A DNA stretch of 64,000 bases. Origin: Arthrobacter globiformis (GTDB lineage Bacteria; Actinomycetota; Actinomycetes; Actinomycetales; Micrococcaceae). Both the position numbers and the translations under genes were made by a program. The stretch lies in NCBI RefSeq assembly GCF_030815865.1, contig NZ_JAUSXI010000001.1:4526001-4590000 (forward strand). Reading direction: 5' to 3'. The notes under the pieces were generated by a model. That model ran no database searches and had not been told where the DNA came from. It saw only the letters and a list, made by a program, of their open reading frames with translations. Of this stretch, positions 52,590 through 60,521 are shown one piece after another (position 1 is the stretch's first letter; each line of letters starts with the position of its first letter).

Positions 52590-53297
52590 CTACGGCTGGG
52601 CTCGGTCCGAATCCTTCGGGCCCAGCCCGGCTTCTTTGTAGTACCCCCGGATGTGGGCGGCAACCAGTTCGGCCGCCCGGCCGCCGTCGTCCTTCCGGAT
52701 GGCCGCCAGGATCTCCCGGTGCTCGGCCCGGAGTCGCGAGGCCGTGGCATCCCAGTCCGGCAGGTTCGCCGTCAATTGCCCGGCATAGCCCTGGATGGCC
52801 TCCCGGAGGGACCCCATCATGGCGCTGACCACGGCGTTGCCGGCGGCATCTGCCAAGGCCAGGTGGAAGCGGACGTCCAGGGCAAGGAAGTCGTCGATGC
52901 CGTGGCCCTCGTCCATGTCGTCCAGCAGTGCCGCGGCCAGGTCGAGTTCGGGGGCATCCGGCCTGGCCCGGGCGGCCGCCCAGGACTCGAGCAGCACTCG
53001 CGTCTCCACCACGTCCTCCACCGGCAGGTGCTGCGTGGCGACGTGCAGCCGCAGCGCGGAGCCGAGGGCCGCCGTCGGATCCGAGATCACCACAGTCCCG
53101 GCCTCCGGGCCGGAACCCACGCCGGCCCGGACCACGCCCATGGCCTCCAGGACGCGGATGGCCTCGCGGACAGAGGTGCGGGACACGGCGAGCTGCTCGG
53201 CCAGGGTCCGTTCGGCCGGAAGGCGGCCGCCGACGGCGAGCTGGCCGCCGGAGAGCTGGTTCTCGATCCACCGCAGGACAAGTTGGTGCGTACGCAT
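52590..53297 (-). CDS. FadR-type GntR regulator, LldR-like
   Basis: About 235 residues: winged helix LSGGQLAVGGRLPAERTLAEQLAVSRTSVREAIRVLEAMGVV followed by an FCD ligand domain (ETRVLLESWAAARA, DVRFHLALADAAGN, EHREILAAI with the metal His pattern). I prefer the Met at 53297; the ATG at 53330 lies inside an operator. It diverges from the L-lactate dehydrogenase gene and two matching operators lie between, so it is probably the lactate-responsive repressor. Confidence 0.86.
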   Translation of the reverse strand: MRTHQLVLRWIENQLSGGQLAVGGRLPAERTLAEQLAVSRTSVREAIRVLEAMGVVRAGVGSGPEAGTVVISDPTAALGSALRLHVATQHLPVEDVVETRVLLESWAAARARPDAPELDLAAALLDDMDEGHGIDDFLALDVRFHLALADAAGNAVVSAMMGSLREAIQGYAGQLTANLPDWDATASRLRAEHREILAAIRKDDGGRAAELVAAHIRGYYKEAGLGPKDSDRAQP

Positions 53298-53314
53298 GAG
53301 CCCATGGTACTTGA

Positions 53315-53329
53315 TGTGGTTGGACCACA
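53315..53329. promoter_or_regulatory. GntR/LldR operator 1
   Basis: TGTGGTTGGACCACA is a palindrome of the FadR-type TGGTNNNACCA class with perfect 6-bp arms, placed between gntR and lldD. Confidence 0.75.
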
Positions 53330-53339
53330 TGCTTTACAG

Positions 53340-53354
53340 TGTGGTTAGACCACA
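53340..53354. promoter_or_regulatory. GntR/LldR operator 2
   Basis: TGTGGTTAGACCACA is the second copy, 25 bases centre to centre from the first. The spacing would allow two dimers to bind together. Confidence 0.75.
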
Positions 53355-53404
53355 GCGGGGAGGCTCCTGTTCAGCATCCCCCGGCACGCCCACGGAGGAA
53401 AGCC

Positions 53405-54743
53405 ATGACCCATACCATCCAGCCGAGCAATCCCGAGACCACCCCGGCCCCGGACGCGACGGACATCCCGGCCACGCGGCCCGCCACCGGTGTCGCCGTA
53501 GCAGCCGCAGTTCCGGCCGCCCTGAAGCGCCGCATCCCGAAGTACTCGGACCTCGCCCCGCTGATGCAATTCAAGAAGCCCGAGTTCAGCAAGGAAGCAC
53601 GGCTCAAGCGCGCCAGCACCGTCTGGGAACTGCGCGACATCGCCAAGCGCCGCACCCCCCAGGCCCCGTTTGACTACACTGACGGCGCAGCGGAATCCGA
53701 GATCACCCTGCGGCGCGCCCGTGAAGCGTTCCTGGACATCGAGTTCCGCCCCGGCATCCTGCGGAATGTGTCCAGTATCGACCTCAGCACCGACATTCTT
53801 GGCAAGTCCTCCCGGCTTCCCGTGGGCATCGCGCCCACCGGCTTCACCCGGATGATGCAGTCCGAGGGCGAATACGCGGGCTCGCAGGCCGCCGAGGCCG
53901 CCGGCATTCCGTACACCCTCTCCACCATGGGCACGGCCTCCATCGAGGACGTTGCCGCGGCGGCACCCAACGGCCGGAACTGGTTCCAGCTGTATCTCTG
54001 GACAGACCCGGGACCGCTCTCTCGAACTCATTGAGCGGGCAGCGAAGGCCGGGAACGACACCCTCATGGTCACGGTGGACACCGCCGTGGCCGGGGCGCG
54101 GCTGCGCGACGTCCGCAACGGCATGACCATCCCGCCCGCACTGACGCTGAAGACCGTCCTGGACGCGTCCTACCGCCCGGCCTGGTGGTTCAACTTCCTC
54201 ACCCACGAGCCGCTCACCTTCGCCTCGCTCTCGCGGTACACGGGCACGGTCGCCGACCTCATCAACTCGATGTTCGACCCTACCCTCACGTTCGAGGACC
54301 TGGACTGGCTGCGGGAAACCTGGAAGGGCAAGCTCGTGGTCAAGGGCATCCAGACCGTGGACGACGCCCGCAAGGTGGTGGACCACGGTGCCGACGGCAT
54401 CGTGCTGTCCAATCACGGCGGCCGCCAGCTGGACCGCGCACCCATTCCCTTCCACCTCCTTCCGGAAGTTTCCAAGGCGCTCAAGGCGGACGGCAGCAGC
54501 GCTGCGATCATGCTGGACACGGGCATCATGAGCGGCGCGGACATCATCGCCGCCCTGGCCCTCGGCGCCGACTTCACGCTCATCGGCCGCGCCTACCTGT
54601 ACGGGCTCATGGCCGGCGGCCGGGCCGGTGTCGACCGCGTCCTGCAGATCCTCGAAAAGGACATGGCCCGCACCATGGCGCTCCTCGGGGTCAGCAGTAT
54701 TTCAGAGCTGACCCCCGACCACGTGCGGATCCTCGGCAAGTAA
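53405..54743 (+). pseudogene. lldD: L-lactate dehydrogenase, frameshifted by one base
   Basis: An FMN-dependent alpha-hydroxy acid oxidase (membrane-associated lactate dehydrogenase) of about 446 residues when joined. Frame 1 (from ATG 53405) gives [44 protein letters not shown] and [10 protein letters not shown]. At CCC 54007-54009 an extra C moves to a frame that stops at 54034. The rest continues in the next frame: [23 protein letters not shown], then [13 protein letters not shown] with the catalytic His and Arg, and LIGRAYLYG. Removing one C restores GAC CGG GAC CGC. The rest of the gene is intact, so this is recent or a sequencing error. Confidence 0.85.
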
Positions 54744-54749
54744 TGCGTG

Positions 54750-54824
54750 GGCCCCAACTGGGTCGCAGCACAGGGCGTTCTGAGGGTTCAGAACGCCCTC
54801 AGCTGCTACTCAGTTGGGTGGGGC
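54750..54824. repeat. Large nested inverted repeat between lldD and the ArsR gene
   Basis: Inner arms AGGGCGTTCTGA and TCAGAACGCCCT pair perfectly around a 4-base loop. Outer parts GCCCCAACTGGGTCGCAGC and GCTGCTACTCAGTTGGGTGG pair with small shifts. The whole lies between convergent genes and ends at the ArsR stop. It may terminate both transcripts; its arm sequence is unlike the five-copy palindrome family. Confidence 0.65.
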
Positions 54825-55477
54825 TACTTTTTGCGGCCGAACTTGGGCAGGTTGGCCAGCAGGTCGGCGGCCTTCGTCGCGGCGCGGCCCACGGTACGGC
54901 CTATCTGCTGCGGCACGGTGTCGTCCTGGCCGGCGCTCCCGGGCACCTGTCCCCCGGGAACCACGACGGCGGGACTCAGCTGGCCGCTCGCCGGCCGCCC
55001 GGGTGCGTGGGTAGCGTCGTCCGCCGCGCTCCCGGCATGTGCCGCGGCGGCTGCCGCGAAGGCGTCCGGGACTTCCGCGGCAGGGCTGGCCGCGGCGGGC
55101 GCGGGACTTCCGGCCGATGTTCCGGCTGAGGCGGCGGCCGCACGTGCAGTACCGGTCTGCGCTTCCTCAGCCTGCTGGGCTGCGGCGTCCGGTGACGCTT
55201 CGGCGGAAGCCGCGCGTCCGACGTCGAACGTTTCCAGCCAGCTGGCGACACCCGCCAGCGGCTTTGGATTCAGCGCGTAGTAGCGCTTCTGGCCCTGCGC
55301 GCGCATGCTCACGAGGTCGGCTTCACGCAGCACCTTGAGGTGTTTGGAGATGGTGGGCTGGCTGGCGGCGAGCTCCTCGACCAGCTCCCCCACTGCTTTG
55401 TCCCCCGCTTGGAGGGACACGAGAATGTCGCGCCGCGTGGCCTCCGCAATGACGGCAAATACGTCGTCTGTCACCAT
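54824..55477 (-). CDS. ArsR-type HTH regulator with long Ala-rich tail
   Basis: A 217-residue protein. Residues 1-90 are an ArsR-type winged helix (DDVFAVIAEATRRDILVSLQ, ELAASQPTISKHLKVLREADLV, GQKRYYALNPKPLAGVASWLETF). Residues 95-190 are low-complexity Ala/Pro/Gly/Ser, and the end carries a basic helix (QQIGRTVGRAATKAADLLANLPKFGRKK). No metal-binding Cys is seen, so it is not a classical metal sensor. The Met at 55477 opens the domain; a start at 55513 would add 12 residues. Confidence 0.78.
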   Translation of the reverse strand: MVTDDVFAVIAEATRRDILVSLQAGDKAVGELVEELAASQPTISKHLKVLREADLVSMRAQGQKRYYALNPKPLAGVASWLETFDVGRAASAEASPDAAAQQAEEAQTGTARAAAASAGTSAGSPAPAAASPAAEVPDAFAAAAAAHAGSAADDATHAPGRPASGQLSPAVVVPGGQVPGSAGQDDTVPQQIGRTVGRAATKAADLLANLPKFGRKK

Positions 55478-55554
55478 GAGACCCACCCTAGCGACATATA
55501 CGCCAAATGGCATCTACTATTTCGCCTGTGGTTGGCCCCATGAAGAAACCGGAA

Positions 55555-56766
55555 CTAGTCGAACCAGGGATCCAGTCCGTACAGCGGGAAGACTTCCTTG
55601 CGCGTGGCCATTACGGTGCGGTCGATGTCGTCGTTGGGATCGAAGCCCACCTCCCACGAGCGCCACCAGACGTCGGCGTCGTCGCCCATGGTCTCGGGCG
55701 TGTCAACGCCGTAGCGTTCCTGCACGTAAGTCCGCCACGCCTCCGGCACGGGGGTTCGCAGCGGCACCGGCCGGTTGGCAGCGATGCCGATCAGGTGGCT
55801 CCACGTCCGCGGCACAACGCCAGTGATGTGATACCCGCCGCCGCCGGTGGCGATCCAGCGGTTTCCGCAGTACCGGGCGGCGAGGTTCGCGACGGCGGTG
55901 GCTGCCTCGCGCTGTCCGTCCACACTAACGTTCAAATGGGTCAGGGGATCAAGCCGGTGCGAGTCGCAGCCGTGCTGGCTGACGATGACCTCGGGCGCGA
56001 AAGCGCCCACCAGTTGCGGGACCACGGCGTGAAAAGCCCGCAGCCAGCCGGCGTCCCCCGTTCCCGCAGGCAGCGCCACGTTCACCGCGCTGCCCAGGGC
56101 CCCGGGGCCGCCGATCTCGTTGGCGAAGCCGGTGCCGGGAAACAGTGACATGCCGGTTTCGTGCAGCGAGATGGTGAGGACGCGGGGGTCATCCCAGAAG
56201 ATGCTCTGCGTCCCGTCCCCGTGATGGGCATCGATGTCGATATATGCCACCCGCTGCACACCGCCGTCGAGCAGTTTACGGACCGCCAGGGCGGCATCGT
56301 TGTAGACGCAGAAGCCGCTGGCGCGGTCCCGGGACGCGTGGTGGAGGCCGCCGCCGAAGTTCACGGCCCGGACCGCCGAGCCGTCCAGGATCGAGCTCGC
56401 CGCGAGGAGGGAGCCGCCAGCCAGGCGCGCCGCAGCCTCGTGCATCCCGGCGAACGCGGGATCGTCCTCGGTGCCCAGCCCGTAGGACTCGTCCGCGGCG
56501 GCGGGGTTGTCGCTGGCCCGGCGCACCGCGGCCACGAAGTCGGGGCTGTGCACGGTGGTGAGCTCGCCGTCGTCGGCCACGTCCGGGGCAGCCAATGTGA
56601 CGTGCCCAAGATCCAGCAGGCCAAGGCTGCCGGCCAGCCGGGCGGTCAGGTCCAGGCGCTCCGGGGCCATGGGGTGGCCGGGGCCGAAGTTGTACGCCGT
56701 CATGGCAGCGTCCCACACCACCGTCGTTGGCAGTGCGGGGAGGCTGAGTCCGGGCTGGAATGTCAT
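55555..56766 (-). CDS. acuC: Acetoin utilization protein AcuC (deacetylase)
   Basis: A 403-residue histone-deacetylase-fold enzyme. VVWDAAMTAYNFGPGHPMAPERL opens the domain; GGGLHHASRDRASGFCVYND, YIDIDAHHGDGTQSIF (zinc Asp and His, about 172) and VSQHGCDSHRLDPLTHL hold the metal and proton-relay residues. AcuC removes acetyl groups from acetyl-CoA synthetase in Bacillus, which controls acetate use. The ATG at 56766 is preceded by an in-frame GTG. Confidence 0.9.
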   Translation of the reverse strand: MTFQPGLSLPALPTTVVWDAAMTAYNFGPGHPMAPERLDLTARLAGSLGLLDLGHVTLAAPDVADDGELTTVHSPDFVAAVRRASDNPAAADESYGLGTEDDPAFAGMHEAAARLAGGSLLAASSILDGSAVRAVNFGGGLHHASRDRASGFCVYNDAALAVRKLLDGGVQRVAYIDIDAHHGDGTQSIFWDDPRVLTISLHETGMSLFPGTGFANEIGGPGALGSAVNVALPAGTGDAGWLRAFHAVVPQLVGAFAPEVIVSQHGCDSHRLDPLTHLNVSVDGQREAATAVANLAARYCGNRWIATGGGGYHITGVVPRTWSHLIGIAANRPVPLRTPVPEAWRTYVQERYGVDTPETMGDDADVWWRSWEVGFDPNDDIDRTVMATRKEVFPLYGLDPWFD

Positions 56767-56871
56767 CACTGACAGGCTACCGGAGCCCGGTCAGCCCGTA
56801 GGCCCGGCCACGGCGCGGTGTTTAGTGGTTTACTACTGGAGGAAGCAGAGTCAATCGAGGAACAGCCGCAC

Positions 56872-58305
56872 ATGACCCAAAGCCAGTCGAGGTCCAAAAG
56901 CCCGGCCAGCTGGCAACCCGCACCGCCGGAGCGTGAGGGCCTGTGGATATTCACGGGCATCCGTGACTTCATCGATGACATTGCCAACACATCGCCGGCC
57001 CGGCTTGCCCTGAGCGCCTTCGTGGTGGTCATCGTCCTCTTCACCGCCCTCCTGTCGCTGCCGGCCTCCTCGGCAACCGGTGACTTCACGCCGCTCCACC
57101 AGTCCCTCTTCACCGCCGTTTCGGCCGTCTGCGTCACGGGCCTGACCGTGGTGTCCACCGCCGTGCACTGGTCCTTCTTCGGCCAGCTGATCATTTTGGT
57201 CGGTATTTTCGTCGGCGGCCTCGGCACGCTGACGCTGGCCTCGCTGCTGGCCCTCATGGTGAGCAAGAAGCTGGGGGTCAGGGGCAAGCTCATCGCCCAG
57301 GAGGCCATGAACAACGCGGGCCGGCTGGGTGAGGTGGGTACGCTGCTGCGGATCGTCATCACCACCTCGGTGGTCATCGAGGCCGCCCTCGCGATCGCCC
57401 TGATCCCGCGCTTCATGGTCCTCGGCGAGCCTTTCTGGCAGTCCGTCTGGCACGGCGTCTTCTACTCGATCTCGTCCTTCAACAACGCCGGATTCACCCC
57501 GCATTCGGATGGCATCGTCCCCTACGAAACAGACCTCTGGATCCTCATCCCGCTCATGCTCGGCGTGTTCCTGGGCAGCCTGGGCTTCCCCGTAGTCATG
57601 GTGCTGCAGCAAAACGGGCTGAACTGGAAAAAGTGGAACCTGCACACGAAGCTCACCATCCAGGTCTCGTTCATCCTGCTCGCCGCCGGAACCGTCCTGT
57701 GGGCGCTCATGGAATGGGACAACATCCGGACCATAGGCGGCATGGACCTCGGCGACAAGATCACGCACTCGCTCTTCGCCTCCGTCATGACGCGCTCCGG
57801 CGGCTTCAACCTGGTGGACCAGAACCAGATGGAATCCACCACCATGCTGCTCACAGATGCCCTCATGTTCGCCGGCGGCGGCTCCGCCTCAACCGCCGGC
57901 GGCATCAAGGTCACCACCATCGCCGTCATGTTCCTGGCCATCATCGCCGAAGCCCGCGGCGACGCCGACGTCAAGGTCTATGGCCGCACCATCCCGGAGG
58001 GCACCATGCGCGTGGCCATCTCGGTGATCGTCGCCGGTGCCACGCTGGTGTCCGCGTCCGCATTCCTGCTGCTGCACATCAGCGGCGCTTCCCTGGACCG
58101 GGTGCTTTTCGAAACCATTTCAGCCTTCGCCACCGTAGGCCTCAGCACAAACCTCAGCGCCGAACTCCCGCCGGAGGGCGTATACGTGCTGTCGGCCCTG
58201 ATGTTCGCCGGCCGCGTCGGCACGGTCACGCTTGCCGCTGCCCTGGCCCTGCGCCAGCGCAGCCAGCTGTACCACTACCCCGAAGAGAGGCCCATCATTG
58301 GCTAA
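56872..58305 (+). CDS. TrkH family potassium uptake protein
   Basis: A 477-residue ion channel subunit of the Trk/Ktr type with about 8-10 hydrophobic helices and four pore loops. Filter regions: TAVSAVCVTGLTVV, SFNNAGFTPHSDG, ASVMTRSGGFN and SAFATVGLSTNLS. It takes up K+ (or Na+/K+) and needs the cytoplasmic TrkA protein encoded next. I chose the ATG at 56872, with GAGGAA about 9 bases before; an earlier ATG at 56818 is less likely. Confidence 0.91.
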   Translation: MTQSQSRSKSPASWQPAPPEREGLWIFTGIRDFIDDIANTSPARLALSAFVVVIVLFTALLSLPASSATGDFTPLHQSLFTAVSAVCVTGLTVVSTAVHWSFFGQLIILVGIFVGGLGTLTLASLLALMVSKKLGVRGKLIAQEAMNNAGRLGEVGTLLRIVITTSVVIEAALAIALIPRFMVLGEPFWQSVWHGVFYSISSFNNAGFTPHSDGIVPYETDLWILIPLMLGVFLGSLGFPVVMVLQQNGLNWKKWNLHTKLTIQVSFILLAAGTVLWALMEWDNIRTIGGMDLGDKITHSLFASVMTRSGGFNLVDQNQMESTTMLLTDALMFAGGGSASTAGGIKVTTIAVMFLAIIAEARGDADVKVYGRTIPEGTMRVAISVIVAGATLVSASAFLLLHISGASLDRVLFETISAFATVGLSTNLSAELPPEGVYVLSALMFAGRVGTVTLAAALALRQRSQLYHYPEERPIIG

Positions 58306-58984
58306 TCCGTCAGGCGCCCCCAACCGCCCCGCCCACAACGCGCCGGTCCTGGTGATCGGGCTGGGCCGCTTCGGTGCCTCCACTGCCGAGCAGCTGGTGA
58401 AGCAGGGCCGCGAGGTGCTGGCCATCGAACGCGACAGGTCCCTGGTCCAGAAATGGTCGCCCGTACTGACCCACGTGGTGGAGGCCGACGCCACCAACAT
58501 CGACGCGTTGCGCCAGCTGGGCGCCCAGGAGTTCAGCTCGGCCGTGGTGGGCGTGGGCACGTCCATAGAGTCCTCGGTGCTCATCACCGTGAACCTGGTG
58601 GACCTCGGCATCGAGCACTTGTGGGTCAAGGCGATCACGCCGTCACACGGCAAGATCCTCACCCGCATCGGCGCCAACCACGTCATCTACCCCGAGGCCG
58701 ACGCCGGCGTCCGCGCCGCGCACCTGGTCTCCGGGCGCATGCTGGACTTCATCGAGTTCGACGACGACTTTGCGATCGTGAAGATGTATCCCCCGCGTGA
58801 AACTGTCGGTTTCACGCTGGACGAGTCCAAGGTCCGGTCCAAGTACGGCGTGACGATCGTGGGCGTGAAGTCCCCGGGCGAAGACTTCACCTACGCCCGC
58901 CCCGAGACCAAGGTATCCGCCCGCGACATGCTGATCGTGTCCGGCCACGTGGACCTGCTGGAGCGGTTCGCCGCCCGGCCGTAA
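58298..58984 (+). CDS. TrkA family potassium uptake regulator
   Basis: A 228-residue RCK protein: RCK_N Rossmann motif VLVIGLGRFGASTAEQLVKQGREVLAIERD, nucleotide loop VVEADATNIDALRQLG, and an RCK_C domain from about 140 (FAIVKMYPPRETVGFTLDES, VSARDMLIVSGHVDLL). It gates TrkH. The TTG at 58298 overlaps the TrkH end by 8 bases with GAGAGG upstream, so the two are coupled. Confidence 0.9.
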   Translation: MANPSGAPNRPAHNAPVLVIGLGRFGASTAEQLVKQGREVLAIERDRSLVQKWSPVLTHVVEADATNIDALRQLGAQEFSSAVVGVGTSIESSVLITVNLVDLGIEHLWVKAITPSHGKILTRIGANHVIYPEADAGVRAAHLVSGRMLDFIEFDDDFAIVKMYPPRETVGFTLDESKVRSKYGVTIVGVKSPGEDFTYARPETKVSARDMLIVSGHVDLLERFAARP

Positions 58985-59026
58985 CACGCGGTCCGTCGTG
59001 CCCGACCCCGGCGCGGGCCGCCGTCG

Positions 59027-59090
59027 GGAGTTCTTGTACAGATACCGCGCTCTAAAGGGGCTCTAACCCGCGGTATCTGTACAAAACTCC
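59027..59090. repeat. Intergenic palindrome, copy 5 (TGTACAGATA arm type)
   Basis: The best-preserved copy. The left arm runs from GGAGTTCTTGTACAGATACC on, and the right arm from CGCGGTATCTGTACAAAACT to TCC. They pair over about 22 bp with one 1-base bulge. It lies between the convergent trkA and proC genes. Confidence 0.8.
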
Positions 59091-59110
59091 ATTCCTGGAG
59101 GGGTGGTGGG

Positions 59111-59203
59111 TGGGTGGGCCCACGCCCGCAGGGTTCCCTGGCCGAGCTCGCGAGGTAAGGGCTGGTGGGTGGGCCCACGCCCGCAGGGTCCCCTGGCCGA
59201 GCT
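59111..59203. repeat. Two direct 38-bp repeats near the proC end
   Basis: 59111-59148 and 59166-59203 match at 37 of 38 positions. Both include GGGCCCACGCCCGCAGGGT and end CCCTGGCCGAGCT. The period is 55 bp. The sequence is non-coding and follows the copy 5 palindrome. Confidence 0.75.
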
Positions 59204-59220
59204 TAGGGTGCGGGTGGGGA

Positions 59221-60054
59221 CTAGCCGAGCTGTTTGGTGATCTCGGCGGCGCGGTCGGCCGCGGCGCGTGCCCCCGCGGCGATGATCGCCGGCATGCCGC
59301 GGTCATCGAACGTGGCGATGGCGCGCTCCGTGGTGCCATTGGGGCTGGTTACGGCTTTGCGCAGGGCGGAGGGTTCGGCACCGGGTTCCGCGAGCATGAG
59401 GCCGGCTCCGGCCACGGTTTCGCGTGCCAGCAGGAGCGCCAGCTCCTCGTCGAGACCGAGTTCGACGCCGGCGGCGGCCATGGCCTCGGCCAGGTAGAAC
59501 GCGTAGGCCGGACCGGATCCGCTGATGGCGCCCAGTGCATCCACCTGCTCCTCGGGGATTTCGACGACGGTCCCCACCGCGCCGAGAATGTCTTTCGCCA
59601 GCTGGAGCTGCGCAGGCGAGCAGTTGGTGCCGGCGGAGACCGAGACCACGCCGCGGCCCAGCTTCGCCGGGGTGTTGGGCATCGTCCTGATCACGGGCTG
59701 GCCCGGCGGCAGGGCAGCTTCGAGCTGGGCGATGGAGACGGCCGCCGCAACGCTGATGACGATCGCATCGGGAGAAAGCGAGCCGCTGACTTCCCGGGCC
59801 AGCTCGGCGATGCCCACAGGCTTCACGCCGAGAATCACGACGCCGGCCCCCTTCGCCGCCTGCTTGTTGTTGTCGGGCTCTTCGCTGCCGGCGATGGCCG
59901 TGATGCCCGCGTGCCGTTCGGCCAGCTCCGCTGCCCGCTCCGCGCGGCGGACGGTGGCCACGATCTCCATGGGATCCGTGCCGCTGTCCAGCAGGCCACC
60001 CAGAATGGCCTCGTTCATTGATCCACAGCCAAGGAATGCGATTCGGTTGCTCAT
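59221..60054 (-). CDS. proC: Pyrroline-5-carboxylate reductase
   Basis: A 277-residue enzyme that makes L-proline from pyrroline-5-carboxylate with NAD(P)H. RIAFLGCGSMNEAILGGLL is the Rossmann motif, VILGVKPVGIAEL and IRTMPNTPAKLGRGV follow, and the C-terminal signature ISGSGPAYAFYLAEAMAAAGVELGL and VTSPNGTTERAI are complete. I chose the ATG at 60054; an in-frame ATG at 60075 would add seven residues. Confidence 0.93.
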   Translation of the reverse strand: MSNRIAFLGCGSMNEAILGGLLDSGTDPMEIVATVRRAERAAELAERHAGITAIAGSEEPDNNKQAAKGAGVVILGVKPVGIAELAREVSGSLSPDAIVISVAAAVSIAQLEAALPPGQPVIRTMPNTPAKLGRGVVSVSAGTNCSPAQLQLAKDILGAVGTVVEIPEEQVDALGAISGSGPAYAFYLAEAMAAAGVELGLDEELALLLARETVAGAGLMLAEPGAEPSALRKAVTSPNGTTERAIATFDDRGMPAIIAAGARAAADRAAEITKQLG

Positions 60055-60173
60055 TGCTCCATCATTGCAGTTCATCGCGCCCGATGCAGACCCCGACCAT
60101 TCACAGGAAGCTCACATGTTGGTCGAAGCATTCACACACCTTCGGCCACTAACTTAGGTAATACCTCATTGAG

Positions 60174-60279
60174 GGTGCGAGTGATGAAGCAAGCATGGGG
60201 ATGCTTGTCAGGCACCGACGGTCTGCAGCGGTTTTTGCCCATTTTTCTGCAGTAGGCCGTCGGTGTCTTTGCTTTTAAG
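60174..60279 (+). ncRNA. Candidate structured RNA, unit 1
   Basis: It starts with GGTGCGAGTGATGAAGC (60174-60190), shared at 16 of 17 bases with unit 2. Hairpin A: CAAGCAT/ATGCTTG around GGGG (60190-60207). Stem B: GGCACCGACGG (60211-60221) with CCGTCGGTGTC (60257-60267). Inner CTGCAG/CTGCAG (60223 and 60247) extends it. TTTGCTTTT follows stem B, like a terminator. TTCACA (60131) and TAGGTA (60155) upstream could be a promoter. It lies between two minus-strand genes but its wobble pairs favour the plus strand. Confidence 0.55.
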
Positions 60280-60381
60280 CCCCGTGAAGCCCCGTCCGGC
60301 GGCCGACGGATTCCCAGCCTGCATTCAGGTAAATCCCCCAGAACACCCATACTGGCCCGTTAGAGTCGTAAACGCCTCACA

Positions 60382-60489
60382 GGTGCGAGTGATGGAGCCG
60401 GTCCTTCGGGACTGGCGCGGCGTCGGTCGGTTGCAGGAGTGTTCCCCCCAGCTTCTTCTGCGTAACCGGCCGGCGCTTACTCGTTTAAG
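60382..60489 (+). ncRNA. Candidate structured RNA, unit 2
   Basis: It starts with GGTGCGAGTGATGGAGC (60382-60398). Hairpin A: CCGGTCC/GGACTGG around a TTCG tetraloop (60398-60415). Stem B: GGCGTCGGTCGG (60419-60430) with CCGGCCGGCGCT (60466-60477), all paired through three G-U wobbles. Inner GCAGGAG/CTTCTGC (60433 and 60455) encloses a CCCCCC loop. It ends TTTAAG like unit 1. The stems hold while the sequences differ from unit 1, which points to a conserved RNA fold. Confidence 0.55.
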
Positions 60490-60521
60490 GCCCGCCAGCG
60501 AGGGGCCGCGGCGCGCCGGCC

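Noticed and set aside
60382..60489. Reading unit 2 as the known actinobacterial 6C RNA because of its CCCCCC loop
   Set aside because: 6C RNA has two stem-loops each with six or more C; unit 1 lacks such a loop and the shared head motif is not part of that class.
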